NCBI GenBank assembly: GCA_003313425.1
Contig: NHZP01000013.1
Span: 496,001-560,000 of the forward strand
Length of the DNA stretch: 64,000 bases
Direction of reading: 5' to 3'
From: Pseudopyrenochaeta lycopersici
Lineage: Eukaryota; Ascomycota; Dothideomycetes; Pleosporales; Pseudopyrenochaetaceae
Shown one piece after another: positions 45,169 to 57,152 of the stretch. Each line of letters starts with the position of its first letter. The stretch's first letter is position 1. The notes under the pieces are model-generated. The model was not told where the DNA came from and did no database searches. It saw only the letters and a list, made by a program, of their open reading frames with translations. Both the position numbers and the translations under genes were made by a program.

Positions 45169-45663
45169 TTTTACGTATCAAAGTCTAGGTGGATTTAGAC
45201 GACGTGAGAGGTGAGGTCGGATCGTGCTGGAAACGATCCCTGAAGGCTATCAAGGATTGACTGGATGGTTGGTGTGACTGGATTTCGAAGCTCCCTAACA
45301 GGATGGCTTGATGTGGGCGATCGTCTGAGCGGAGTTGAACAGAGTATACCACGTCTTGGGCTGCAAAATTGTTTTGGTGCACGAAAGCGAACGACGAGTC
45401 TGACTGTAGGCCGGTGTGCTCGATCGAGACTTGTTCAAATAGCAGCTTACCTTGAAAACTAGTCTCCAGTCAGAAGGCAGCCACTAAACCTCTGGTGCAA
45501 AACGCACGTGCTTTAACTGCGTAATCTACAGATCCAACGTCTTGAGACGGTCAGCGTGTTAAAATATGCTAGATGATAGTTGCGTTCGGTGTTGAATTGT
45601 AATGGAATTTCTGTGATTGCGGCTTTCGTAAGAAGGTTGTTCTTGGTCATGGTTCCGCATAAT
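45169..45663. other. Intergenic, upstream of GGCT-like gene
   Basis: About 0.5 kb between the GGCT-like gene start and the MITE-like element. It carries the GGCT promoter. No specific element identified. Confidence 0.5.
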
Positions 45664-45665
45664 TA

Positions 45666-46256
45666 ATGTGTTTTACCAAAACCAGTCAGAGGCCAAAACC
45701 AGTCAGCGGTCAACGCCAAAAACCACCAAAACTCTGAACAACTTGGCCTTTGCAATCTCAACAACTACTTATTATCGTCTCCTAAAAGTTTAATTCTAGC
45801 CTTGTATACTTATTTAATAGCTCCTTTCGAATCTCTAGACTTATCGCTTTTCCTACTCTCTAGATAATAAGTTTTAATAATAAATTTAATGCTAATTCTA
45901 CTATATTGTAAGACCTATAAAGAAAAACCCTCTATAAATTCGAAAATAAAGCTTAGGTTATATATGGAAGCCTATATATCAAGTTTCAAGGATATACTGC
46001 AAAGCGGTTGTTGTGATTGCAAGCGAGTGTCAGGCCCTGCGAGGGCAGCGAGGCTGTGCTGCAGAAGCTTGAATAGCTACAGGTAGTACTCTATGAATAG
46101 CTACAGGTAGTACTCTATGCACGATATCAGTCATCGCTAATTACTCGTACCTTTTTGGTTGCACGGCTTGGCGGGCATAAACCTGAGTCCTGACAGCAAG
46201 GATCCGTTTTTCTGATTTTTGCTGGTTTTGGATGACTGGTTTTGGCCAAAACACGT
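45666..46256. mobile_element. MITE-like element with TIRs and TA target site
   Basis: 591 bp bounded by TA on both sides (45664-45665 and 46257-46258), the insertion signature of Tc1/mariner-type elements. The left end reads ATGTGTTTTACCAAAACCAG. The right end, read from the other strand, starts ACGTGTTTTGGCCAAAACCA, so the ends are inverted repeats with few mismatches. Within the left end, the core CCAAAACCAGTCA occurs twice in tandem. The core at about 45770-45990 is very AT-rich with stops in all frames, so no transposase is encoded. A 24-bp unit is duplicated in tandem at 46071-46118. Mobility would need a helper transposase. The family name is not known to me. Confidence 0.75.
46071..46118. 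repeat. 24-bp tandem duplication
   Basis: Two exact copies of a 24-bp unit (starting GAATAGCTACAGG), inside the MITE-like element near its right end. Confidence 0.9.
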
Positions 46257-46258
46257 TA

Positions 46259-46574
46259 CTCCCCATGTGGACTCGTGGTTCGGAGAGTGCACCGGAGCTA
46301 GACCCAATTAAGGCTTTACGCGCTGGGATTGGCTTACATCACACCTCCCAGGCGTCGCGACAAAAAAGTTTGGAAGCAATGCTCAACGTCTTTGTAACTT
46401 CACTCATTTGAACTCGACCGCACCAGACTTGGGGACTCATAAGCCCACTTCCGACCTTTTACCACAGGTCAATTGCCAATAAGGAGTATTCCAAGCCCAG
46501 AAAATTTGCCGGCATATTGAGAGTACCGCTTCATAATTACGCATCGTTCAAACGCACATTGGTCAACCAAGAAC
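46259..46574. promoter_or_regulatory. Upstream region of HIS2
   Basis: 316 bp between the MITE-like element and the HIS2 start. The element therefore sits directly in the upstream region and may influence expression. No TATA-like or binding site is confidently assigned. Confidence 0.4.
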
Positions 46575-47549
46575 ATGCCTTACTCTCACCATAGCCATTC
46601 AGGGCAGTTTTGTGGGCACGCGAAGAACACACTTGAAGAAGTAGTCCAGGCGGCCATAGCCAAAGGATTTCATACCTTTGCGCTGACAGAGCATATACCG
46701 AGGCCGCTTGAGGACTTCTATCCTGAAGAGACCAACACCCATACCGAAGAGACACTTGCTAAGTTGTTCGAAGATTTCATTATTGAAGCAAATCGATTGA
46801 AGAACGAATACTCTTCCAAGATCCAGATCTTGGTCGGCTTCGAGTCTGAGTATATTCGACCTTCGACTTTGCGGCTTGTCCAGGACATCCTCGATGGCCA
46901 TACATTCGACTTTTTCATGGGCTCCATTCACCATACGCACACGATTCCTATCGATTTCGACCGGGCGATGTACGAACAAGCTCGAGGCGAAGCCGGGGGG
47001 ACGGACGAAAAGCTATTCGAGGACTATTTTGACTCCCAATATGCCATGCTCGACGCGCTCCGACCACCTTTGGTTGGGCACTTTGACCTTATTCGCCTGT
47101 TCAGCGACCATCGTGACGCCAACTTCAGAGGGATGAAAGGCGTGTGGGACAGGATAGAGCGCAACCTGGAATTCATTGCATCGTATGGCGGTCTTCTTGA
47201 GTTGAACTCTTCGGGTCTGCGAAAAGGACTAATTGAACCATATCCGTGTCTGCCTATCTGCCAGGTTTGTCACCCTGCTCACAATTTGCTCGTTGCCTCG
47301 CTCACCCTCATGTAGTTATTTATGCGCAAAGGAGGTGGCTTCGTTATGTCTGACGACAGCCATGGCGTTGACCAGATAGGCACCAACTATGTGCGCTTAT
47401 TGGCTTTCATACAAAAAGCGGGTCTCGAGAGGATTCATTATTCTGATCGGGCTGGGATCCCGACAGACATTCGGTTCCCCAGCGCCGGCTTTTCTAGCAT
47501 CTCTGTAGCAGAGCTAGTTCAGTTGCAATTCTGGACGAACCTACGGTGA
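46575..47549 (+). CDS. HIS2: Histidinol-phosphatase (PHP family)
   Basis: Two exons, 46575-47264 and 47316-47549, with a 51-nt intron (GTTTGT...TAG), give 307 residues. The PHP motifs are clear: HHSHSGQFCGH at the N-terminus, FALTEHIP, GFESEY, GSIHHTH, GHFDLIRLF and the C-terminal SDDSHGVDQIG. These His, Asp and Glu residues bind the metals. The enzyme removes phosphate from L-histidinol phosphate, the penultimate steps of histidine biosynthesis, in the cytosol. Length is close to the family norm. The splice joins CLPICQ to LFMRKGGGFVM in frame. The gene lies just downstream of the MITE-like element. Confidence 0.94.
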
Positions 47550-49733
47550 CGGCTGTTGGAGGGTTTGTCGATACCTGGCATTAAGTAGAAGATGAGCTGC
47601 GCCACCGATCGGGTCCTCGCTCTTACCAGTCAGAACTTTCATTCGCGCAATAGCATAGAGAAAGCCGGCTCAGCTGTAGAAAAGGTAGCTGCATACAACA
47701 TGCATTGCCAATTCAGTGGTTAGGATTTCTGAAATAACCTCTAATGTCGTACCCTAGATATGAATTGATTAGGCTATAGGCGTAGTCAACACGGGTACTG
47801 CAATTTTCACAATAGTGCGCCTCAGATGCGTGGGGGACCACTGCCCAACTTCAGAAGACTTATCAGCTGCTGCAAGCGCAACCGATTTAGCCAATGTGAG
47901 AGGGTAGGACGATCCCAGACCATGTTGCTGGGCTCCCGGCTCACCGCACAGGGCCCATGATCGTCTCTTATTTGTTAGTGGGCTAGTTTGGTGGAAAGGA
48001 GGCGAATGGCTGAAGCACGGTTGCTGGCTGGTGTGAAGGCTCCGGGAGTTGCTCCGCTCATACAACCCAGGCTTGGTCGACTTGTCCCGGGGCAAGATAT
48101 ATGCAATTACCGCGAGAAGCACGATAGCCTGCACTGCCGCTTTTGGTGCTCATGGTAACGACCGGTTGCAACGCGGTTCGCGCTGTGAGGTGGGGGGTGG
48201 GTATGGCACGGAAGGCGGTTGTAGTTCCGCTACAGCTTTGATTGGCAGGTGATATTGGCCTACAAAAGAAGGTTGTGGCCGGGTTCTCAGACCCACATTC
48301 TACACATCGGCTAGCGGACGTTGACCGGAGTGAGCTGTGGAGGGTGGCGGTCAGAAGTCCATGACAACGGGCCAGTAACATGCTCACAGTCGCTGAAACG
48401 TTGGAGGTGTACTTTGCTCGTCCGCGTCTCGCGAAGGTCGCGCTGTTCATGTCTCATCGGAGAAGGCCGAGCAGGTGTCAGCCATAGGCCACAGCACGGC
48501 AATGACGGCTCTCAAGCTGCTGGCTCTGCTGATGTAGATGTTTGCTTGATTGGACATTTGAGTTTTTAACGTTTGATCTGGGTACAGCAGATCTGGAGAT
48601 ACTGCTTCTGTAAGGGCGCCACGCGGATATTGAACACAAGAAGAGGGTTAGAGCAGAAAAGTAACGTACCCCTCCATAAGCACCGCCATCAGCCAGGCCA
48701 CGCGGACGCAAAGGATCGCCAAATAAGAGCCCATGTAAGGGTGGACGTGATGGTGTCCTGCACAGGTGCGATGCATCATTCGACAGGATCGGGCTGCAGT
48801 GGCGCACCGAGGCGCTTTGAACATCTGCTTCTCGTGCGACTTCTGACTAGAAGCCAGCCATGAGACGACTTGTTTGCGCGCCTGTGTGCTCGATGCGGAT
48901 TTTAACCTTTTGACGGCCACGCCACGCATCCATGGTGCTGCTGCCGATGGGCTTGTCTCGTGGTGAAGCTTTCCCACGCAGTGCAACGGACCCTGGGTAG
49001 GTACCAGTTACAGTCATACCCCACTGCTTCCACCCCACCTGGCTTCGCTGTGGCCGACAAGAAGCACAGAAAGCACGGCTGATGACCCCCGCGGGAGCCG
49101 CTCAGGCCGGCGACAAGTGTGGTAAGATGACACTTTGGCAACGAGCAATGGGAAGTTGGCATGTCGCTCGGTAGTCGCGGGAAAGTTTGGTACGGGTACA
49201 GCCTCCCATGTTCCTAGCACGGAAATAGTGGAGCTCCAATCGCGTGTCAGCTGGGATCTTGTCGATGACGGACGATGCAAAGGGCCAGACCAATGTTGTT
49301 TCTGACGTCCAAAACGGCTTGAGCGTCGGGCAGGATTCCCCGAGAAAGGGACGGGTCCCAACAGCGGCCGTGGTTCGTAGAGGCCGACTACGCTTCAGCA
49401 AAGCATGCGGAGCGGCTGCGTGTGCGGAGGGGGCTAAAGAAGGGCTTGATGCAATGGAACAGGCCAATGTGTTGCACAGCTTCGCTGCAGAACCTAGACC
49501 ACTTCGGCGGGAGCAGAAGCCTTTCGAGTCTAAGCTTTCAGCCATAGCATCCACGGACGCTCCTGCTCCAAGCTCCATGTATGTGCTTCTCTATTAAAAC
49601 CTGAGCGCCGGCTTCGTCCTGGTGTATCCTTGCCGGCTCACGGTTCCTCGCCATTTTCACTCTATGCTAGCTTCTCCCCCAGTTCTAGAGAACGATCCCG
49701 ACTAATACCGGCTACCCAGGCTTCACGTACACC
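47550..49733. other. Intergenic, no gene supported
   Basis: About 2.2 kb between HIS2 and FPR1. Overlapping frames of 110-160 codons exist on both strands, for example 49102-49578 minus, but they are mutually overlapping, low in motif content and lack splice support. I see no gene. Confidence 0.45.
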
Positions 49734-50766
49734 ATGGGCGTAGAAAAGATTGTCCTCAAGCAGGGCAATGGCAGTGACGTCCCCAAGAAGCACGACGAGG
49801 TCTCCATGGAGTACACTGGTAGTTCACCTCACTCACGTGCCAGGGCCACAGTCTCACAAACATTGCAGGCTGGCTGTTTGACGACAACGCGCCAAACAAT
49901 AAGGGCACAAGGTGAGTGTACATGTCGCGTTTATTCAGCACGCATTGGGTGCAGCCCAAAGACCTGGACTGGGAGCTGAGGTTCGTCTTAGATTCGACAC
50001 TTCGGTGGGCCGAGGCGACCTCATCACTCCGATTGGCGTAGGCCGCGTTATTCGAGGTCCGTTCCCTTTGACTTGGTTCCCGCTCAGCTCCGAACTTTCT
50101 GCCTATGCAATCTGCGTATGGCAATGTGCATACGAACTAATGCCTTCTGCACAGGCTGGGATGAAGGTATCCTGGGCTCCACATCGAGCTCCCCAATGAC
50201 GTTAGGCGAGAAGGCAACTTTGACTATATCGCCGTACGTAATTCCTTCTTCATATGATTCTTTCAGCTTTCGAACACCACTAACCAGTTGTTCAATTTAG
50301 TGACTATGGCTACGGCGCCCGGTGAGTACATCCCTTAGCCCTGGCCTCTCGACTTTGACGTCAACGCTCGGTGTGACGCATTGTCCCATGTTATACGCTT
50401 GGACGGGCGCACGGTCGATATCAGCTTGATGTGGGCATTTCATATTCCACTGCTACCACATCTCGAATTCTATAACGCTCTGGCCGCTGGAACATGCTGT
50501 GTAACACAAAACGTCTGCAGCATCCAAAACCTTATTGCAGGACGTCAGTGGCAGATGATCTGATGAAGCCACCAGGACAAATTGGCTGACTAGACGTTTA
50601 TATAGTGGATTCCCCGGGCACATTCCAGCAAACGCCAAGCTGATCTTGTACGTGCCCAACTTCACATCATCGCCACCAAACCCCTCGCTGTTGGATCCGC
50701 CTCTTAGGGTTCTAATTATGCAACAGTGACGTCGAACTCAAAGCCATCAACGGCCGGAGGGCATAG
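49734..50766 (+). CDS. FPR1: FKBP12-type peptidyl-prolyl isomerase
   Basis: Seven exons (49734-49818, 49869-49911, 49992-50056, 50155-50233, 50301-50321, 50606-50647, 50727-50766) give 124 residues. None of the open frames shows it whole. The product reads MGVEKIVLKQGNGSDVPKKH, VSMEYTGWLFDDNAPNNKGT, RFDTSVGRGDLITPIGVGRV, IRGWDEGILG, LGEKATLTISPDYGYGARGF and HIPANAKLIFDVELKAINGR. The hydrophobic pocket residues of FKBP12 are present (Tyr in EYTG, Asp in FDTS, Val-Ile in GRVIRG, Trp in GWDEG, Tyr in DYGYGA, Phe in LIFDVEL). It catalyses proline cis-trans isomerisation and is the receptor of FK506 and rapamycin. Exon 5 is only 21 nt and intron 5 is 284 nt. Every junction keeps frame, so the model is strong. 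Confidence 0.93.
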
Positions 50767-53700
50767 AAGCCTAACCTTTGACGATCTTATGGTTGCGCCA
50801 GACACTCAACCATTTGTGCCTTGTCTCTACGCAATCTGCCCGTTTGGCTAGCTATTCCTCCGTTTGCAAACTCGCTCACTGAGATTGAGCAGACGGAAGA
50901 GTCGTTATCACACACAGCGCATTCTCTTTATGGACCAGGTCGTTGCGCAAATTACCCGGCAATCAATCCGACGTCAATATCCCTTTCTCTTCAATTTCCA
51001 GCACATATACTTAAAAGCCTTGATTGCAGTCCTCTTCACACACACATTTGGATAGGCCTTTTCATTCAATATTTGGATATAATACATTTTTGGTTATTGA
51101 ATTAGACCTATAGGGCTCCTAAAGGCCAAACCATGTATCATTCTCTTGGGCCAACCGCATACGAGTGCTAAGACGCGGCTCACCTTGACTTATTTTCAAC
51201 TGGGAGCAACCATCTATGTTTTTGTCCACGATAAGAGGGTGTTGTCACTGTCTTTTGCACTCTTGTGTCTGGTTGTACTTGCTTGAAACTTGTATGCTTT
51301 GCATTGATGTACATCACAATATCCTGGTTTCTCTAATATTCTCCCAGTGCTTGAGATACTTGTCCTTCTTACTATCTTGAGAATCATGTATTTCATTCGG
51401 TTCTTTCAGTAAGTTCTATGGAGTTCAACTAAGCTAGGGAGATAGCACAGACAGTGATAGCGTATTGGCGGAGTACGAATGGACTGGAGAAATTGGCTGA
51501 TGTGGGAGGATTCTCGGCTGGGTGGAAGACTGCAGGGGAGAAAAGGCTCACCGACATTCCGCCCTCTCAAACATTACTGGACCGTCCCCCCGAGCACTCT
51601 TCAAGCCGTCTGTTCGGCAAACCGAAGATTATTGTCACAACTCGAGGTCTTCCGACAGAGGGGCGTGGCGGCAGCGGCGGCTTACACCTGGTCCGGCAGT
51701 TCTGTTACCATGCCCCTGTCATTGTTCCTACCAAGCACGAGCTTCAATAATCCTGGTACCCGTTTCTACACGTGAGTGGTTCACCCTGTTATTGATCTTT
51801 CTTTCTATGATGTCTCAAGATATCTCTTATACTAAGAATAATTCCTTGTTTGACAATTTTTACAGAGGATTAAGGCCATCGGCTTCAGCGCTCCAGATGG
51901 TTTGACACAAGCATTCGAACACAATAGTATATTCTTGATAATGATTACCAAGAATGACGTCTATTATATGTGATCAGAACGATTGTCCAGGTTGCGAACA
52001 GAAAATACAGCCCGCGGAGCCAACCCTAGTATGTAAATGCACGGAATCACCGATCGGGGAACGCATAGATCCTCTTCTCATGTCATGCAATACGAATACG
52101 TGAAGCCCCCGCCCTTCGGACGCCTGCCCACTTTTCATACCGGTAGCGGGCCGTTGCTGCTCTCTTCCCCGCTGGATGCTCCCGCCCGTAGCGCTTGATA
52201 TACCTGCCTTGCTTACGTGTGATGCCGGAGCAGAGTATGGCGCCAAGAGCTTCGAAGTACCTCAGGCTGATGCTAGAAAGCGGATGTGTGCAATGTGCGT
52301 AGCCTGATTTGATCGTCTGCATGTAGATATGTCAGGCATCAATAGCAACTTTTGCAAAAGAGGAGCTAAGAACGACTTGATCACGCAGTGATGCGGCACG
52401 GCGATGAGCCATGAAAACCAAAGTACATGATCTTCGTTGTTAACTGCGTCACCCACAAATGTTCTTCGATATTGAAGTTTGGAGTAGAAGCATGAAGCTC
52501 TCAGCCCTCAAACGGGTCGTAATCAACTCACTCAATCATTGCTTCTTGTGATAAACCAAGTTTGTTGCTGTTTCTGCAGGTGTAGTGGATCAATGCAGCG
52601 TGATATGCATATACATGCATGCTGCACATAAGCTCATAATAGTCGGCAACTTGTTAATATCCGCCGAGACACGGAAGGGCTGGTTAAGCGATCTCAAGAC
52701 AACGAACACTTTTGTTTCGAGAATAAAACTACAGTTATTTGCGAGCGTCCTGCACATAGGGCGATACGGCTAGTTGTTCAGTGAAGTATACTTTTACGCA
52801 TAAGCTTTAAAACGAATGGGCGATCTTATACGTTTCTCTTGGCCCCAGACTTCTGGATCATTTGATATGGGAGATTGTTGTGCATTTCTCTGAGGTGTCA
52901 AGCCCTTCAGAGTTAGCATTGCTGCCCAACTTCACTATCGTCTTGAAGCGCCTCTTGGTAGCGCCGGACTATTTTCTTCTTTGATAGACAAAGTGCCTAG
53001 AATGGCAACCAAACCTGGTTGCTTCCACCGTACCGATCAATGCGCCAGGACGCCCCCTAATGCCATACTGTTGGGTTACCGGATGAAGGTATGTTGGCTA
53101 TTGGTAGGAACATAGGTTTTCATAGGTCATAGGAGACAGAAGACATGCTCCACTACTCTCCTCGACTACGAGTCTTCGACCACATCTAGTGGGCACAGCG
53201 GCTTCTAGGAATTGTTGGTTTGAATCAAAGCGATATCCACAGAGCTTTCAATCGCTATCGATCCCCTCTGTGAGAGGAAGTGGATGTAGCTACTTTTCTG
53301 CTTTCACATTACTGATTATGTCGAAAGTGCAAAGCTTTGAGTCAAAGTCCCCCATCCGGAAGTGCGGTAATAAACACAAGACAACTAGGGACATGATTGT
53401 ATGAATCGACTAAGTAGGTACATCCAAATCATCTGTCTACAGCGATCAACGCCACCGACCATGCATAATTCGACCGTTTTTGAGGCCTGTCGCACACAGA
53501 CTGTGCGCATAGCTTGGCTTGACATGCGCACACCAGTCAGCCGACTAAAGATCCTATGAAACCCGGTAGCATGCACCCGACGTATATAGAATTTCAAGTA
53601 TGCTTGCAAAATACCCGTCTATACGACTATTGATCGGTGAATAACTTCGACTGCGGCTGCATTGATGCAATGATTGCCTCGCTCAATTGAGTGTGGAACA

Positions 53701-56285
53701 CATGACTAAGGAGCGAGCTGCATATTTGCCAAGTTGATTCGCGATTAATTAGCCTTTTGGGCCTGGCGAGACCGGTAGACGTGGCAGGAGCCGGCTCGGG
53801 GAGATATTCAACGGCCTTCTCGTGTCACCACAGGTGGGACTTGATGCACGTAGTATGGTTGGGTTGAGCGGGGAAGACGATTACTGCCTGCTGCGGTTGA
53901 TTAGTTTACCAACATTCCTGTTTCCTGGGATTCCAGCCAGTGATTAGGCGTTTGCCAGAATTTGGTTGGTTGTTCATCGACCAATCGGACTACCACTGGA
54001 TAGAGGGGAGGTTATTAGCTTCGAAGGCGTTGGCAGCAGTCCACTAAGCTTTTTGGTCATACCATGATCATGACCGGTTTCCTTATGTTTGCAATCAGTG
54101 TACAGCGTCCACGGACTTTTCCAGATCAAGTTGTGTCGTCACGGGCATTGCCAATCCAAGAAAACTATGATTAGACAAAGCTTGCATGCTCAAAGTGTAG
54201 ACTGTGCTACATTTACGTCTCTAGTCAAACAGTAGACCAAGGATGCAAACGCCAAACTGATTAAAAGAACACGTTCATACTTTCTGGATTTGCTTAGAAT
54301 ATTTCGACGGTTCGTTCGAGTCCGAACGAACTTGAGTAAGGCGACGCGCTGCCTTTGGGGTCTTTTGGGATTTACCAGTACATTAATGGATGGTCGTGTC
54401 CGCAATGATAGTATATCATGTGGTGCGGAGGATAGACTTTCGCCTAGCCTTTCAAAAAAAAAAAAGACCTGTAGGCGACACGCGTGTATGCAACATGGGC
54501 GTGTGCAGGTAACATGGCACAATCTCGTTCCTATCTCAAAGTTCAACTAAGCAATGCCCTACCTCCATCATGGCCAATGGGACTGTAGCACGTGTTTTTT
54601 ATGTTCGAACATTGAGTGAGCAACCGAAAACCCATGCAGGAGACGGAAGGTTAGTGTCAGAATGTGATGTTCAACATTGTCCTGCAGCATGTTTGTTGGT
54701 AAGGAACGGGCGTGTGCAAGCATCGGGTGTTAGTATCTCAGACGTGGTGCCCTTGACCCTGGGCGTGGGTGTGGCGAAACCTTTCCCGACCTGTGTCATA
54801 TGCTCAAAGTATTGCTAGCAACAGCTGACATGGTGAAGGGTTTGTTGGCATGGTGTGAGAAGATGAGTTGTAAAGCCCAGCAGAAAGCGATTGAAAAAGA
54901 CGGATTGCCGTGTCAGACCCAACAGCAAAACATGTTTCAGGCTTGATCAAGTTAGGCGCAATACCTACTACGACCAAGAACATGCAGGAACACGCAAGAC
55001 ATTGAACGACTCGTGGGAAGCTAGAAAAGCGCTCGGCGCTGAGCGTTGTTGTTGAAGTGGCCGACGATTGCGAAGCGCCGCGACATTGATTGCACCCTCG
55101 CAGCGCCGCGCTCCGCCCTCCAAGCCGGCCATGGCAGAGCAAAGAGGAAGGGTGCAAAGATGATGTTCACATGTGCAGCCTCTTTGACCTCATCGTGGTG
55201 GGCACGGTTCCAGTTGGCGAGCATGGGAAATTTACTGTGGACAGGAGCTCCCCTGTGTGGTCCAAGCGCCGATTCGCAGCATCAATGCGACCAGGCACAG
55301 CGCTGGGCGGCTTCTCATCTTTGTACAGCCATTCGGGGCCTGTGGCCAGCATGCTGTGTATGTTGTGGGCAGCCGTTCCCTTTCAGAACCTGACAAGGCC
55401 ATGATAGGTTTTTCCTTTTCGCACAGAGAATTTGACGACCCAACTGCTCGCGCCCGCCGTACCGTGGTTTGCACGAGCGGCAAGTGACGAGGCCTCCCCT
55501 CAGCCCCTTTCCAAGCTCTGCGCGAACGGAAACAGGCTCGGTTAGGGGCCATCGCAAAGGCTCGCCAAGCAGGGTCATCTCGGTTTCCATCCTCAACGCG
55601 CAGTGGCAAATACTGTCTGGCTCAGCGTCTGCTGGCCAGAAGTAGAGGAAAATCAGGTCAGCGCATCTGTCAACCAAACAGCCGCATCGTGGTCTGGCTT
55701 GGGTGGACAGGTACGCGCCCGAAGTGCTGCCTTCGTTTCAGCCGAAAATCTCTGCAGCCAGCTGTCGACCACGGCACGTTGGCCTCGATCATCCACATCC
55801 CTGCTGTAATTTACTCTGCTTTTGGGACTTACCCGACATGAGATGATCTAAATTACCACCAGTTGCATAGCAAGTGCCTGTCGATCAGGCACCGCGCTTG
55901 ACCGATTGGATCATTTCTTGCTGACTTTGCCCGGGACCTTCCCCTTTATGGCTACGGCACGCTCTGCCATGCCTGTTCTCCGGACAAGCCACGACGTTTG
56001 GCACCGACCCAAGCAGGCCCACGCTATGGGTGACGATTCGTTCCATGCCGGGTGGGCTCCTGAGTGGCCACAGGCTGCGTATGCCAGGATTCAGCCATCT
56101 TATTTACTCGCATCCCCCAGGTGCCCCCGAAAGTCTGTCACCGCAACAAGCAGGACTTCGTCAACCCTCATTTATTTGCTGAATAACTTCACTCTTTTAG
56201 GTGTTCAGCAGTCACTCCTTCAATCGATATTCTTCGAGTCTACCGCTTTGTGATCCACCATCTATCCGGTCCAAAATCAGCAAAC
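50767..56285. other. Gene desert upstream of BYS1-like gene
   Basis: About 5.5 kb with no supported gene. The best trace is a plus-strand frame at 51479-51780, ending at a possible donor (GTGAGT), with a possible second exon after 51866. It contains CSANRRLLSQLEVFRQRG and PSTSFNNPGTRFYT but matches no family I know. The right part carries the promoter of the BYS1-like gene. Confidence 0.45.
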
Positions 56286-57152
56286 ATGCAGCTCATCACC
56301 TTCCTTTCTGCCGCGTCCGCCATGGTCGCAACTGCCTCTGCCAGGAGCGCAATCACTCTGGCCAAGTCTTGCGATCATAGCAAGCCCTATGCCCGCGTTA
56401 TCAATCGATGCAACTACCCAGTCTACCTTTGGTCCGTCCTCAAAGGCGATGGCTGCCCCAATGCCGAGATGGTCACACTCAAGACGGGCGAGACCTATAG
56501 CGAGAACTACGACGAGCCCAACGGCGGAGACGTCGGCGTGTCTATCAAGATCTCCAAGACGGAGCAGTGCAAGGGCAACGATATCGTGCAGCTAGAGTAC
56601 TTCCTCGAGAGGACCGACCCCAAGTACGCTATGAACTACCTCGATGTTTCCTATGTCGACTGCCTTGACGGAAACTGCCCCACCAAAAATGAGGGCTACT
56701 ACCTCAAGTCCGGCAACCAGACGGGCGCTGCAACTGCATCGGCGGCCAACACCTGGTGCCCCATCCTGTCCTGCCACGACGCCGCCTCGTGCGCTAAGAT
56801 GTCCTACATCCTCCCAGATGATGTCCAGACCAAGACTTGCGATCTCGAGTCCAACATGGATTTTTACATGTGCGGTGGCGAGGCTCCCACTGAGGACTAT
56901 GGCTCCGCGCCTGCCAGCTCCAACAAGGAGGTGTCTTCCGCGCCTGCGCCTACTTCCGTCAAGGACACCTACGCGGAGAAGCTCAAGGTTGATGCCGCCG
57001 CCGTCACCCCCGCCGCCGAGTACAAGGAGCCCGTAAAGCACCAGAAAACCAAGACCGAGGTCGAGGTAGTTTACGTCACCGCCGTCGAGTACGTCAACGC
57101 TAAGAGACACGCTCACGGGCACGCTCGCCGCCACCAGCCCTTCCACGCATAA
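56286..57152 (+). CDS. Secreted BYS1/thaumatin-like protein
   Basis: A single exon of 288 residues. Residues 1 to about 19 are a signal peptide (MQLITFLSAASAMVATASA). The motif YARVINRCNYPVYLWSVLKG is the opening strand of the BYS1 domain, a thaumatin-like fold. It continues with VGVSIKISK, VQLEYFLER, and Cys-bearing segments (SYVDCLDGNCPT, WCPILSCHD, KTCDLESNMDFYMCGG). There are about a dozen cysteines, as expected for a disulphide-rich secreted protein. After about residue 215 the tail is Ser, Pro, Ala and Lys-rich and ends in a His/Arg cluster (KRHAHGHARRHQPFHA) with dibasic KR and RR sites that a Kex2-type protease could cut. Fungal BYS1 proteins are linked to morphotype or wall biology; the role here is inferred. 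It stands alone in a gene desert. Confidence 0.88.
   Translation: MQLITFLSAASAMVATASARSAITLAKSCDHSKPYARVINRCNYPVYLWSVLKGDGCPNAEMVTLKTGETYSENYDEPNGGDVGVSIKISKTEQCKGNDIVQLEYFLERTDPKYAMNYLDVSYVDCLDGNCPTKNEGYYLKSGNQTGAATASAANTWCPILSCHDAASCAKMSYILPDDVQTKTCDLESNMDFYMCGGEAPTEDYGSAPASSNKEVSSAPAPTSVKDTYAEKLKVDAAAVTPAAEYKEPVKHQKTKTEVEVVYVTAVEYVNAKRHAHGHARRHQPFHA

Noticed and set aside
47769..48134. 121-codon minus frame starting with a hydrophobic stretch
   Set aside because: The hydrophobic start (MQAIVLLAVIAYILP) looks like a signal peptide, but the rest is low in coding character and overlaps other random frames.
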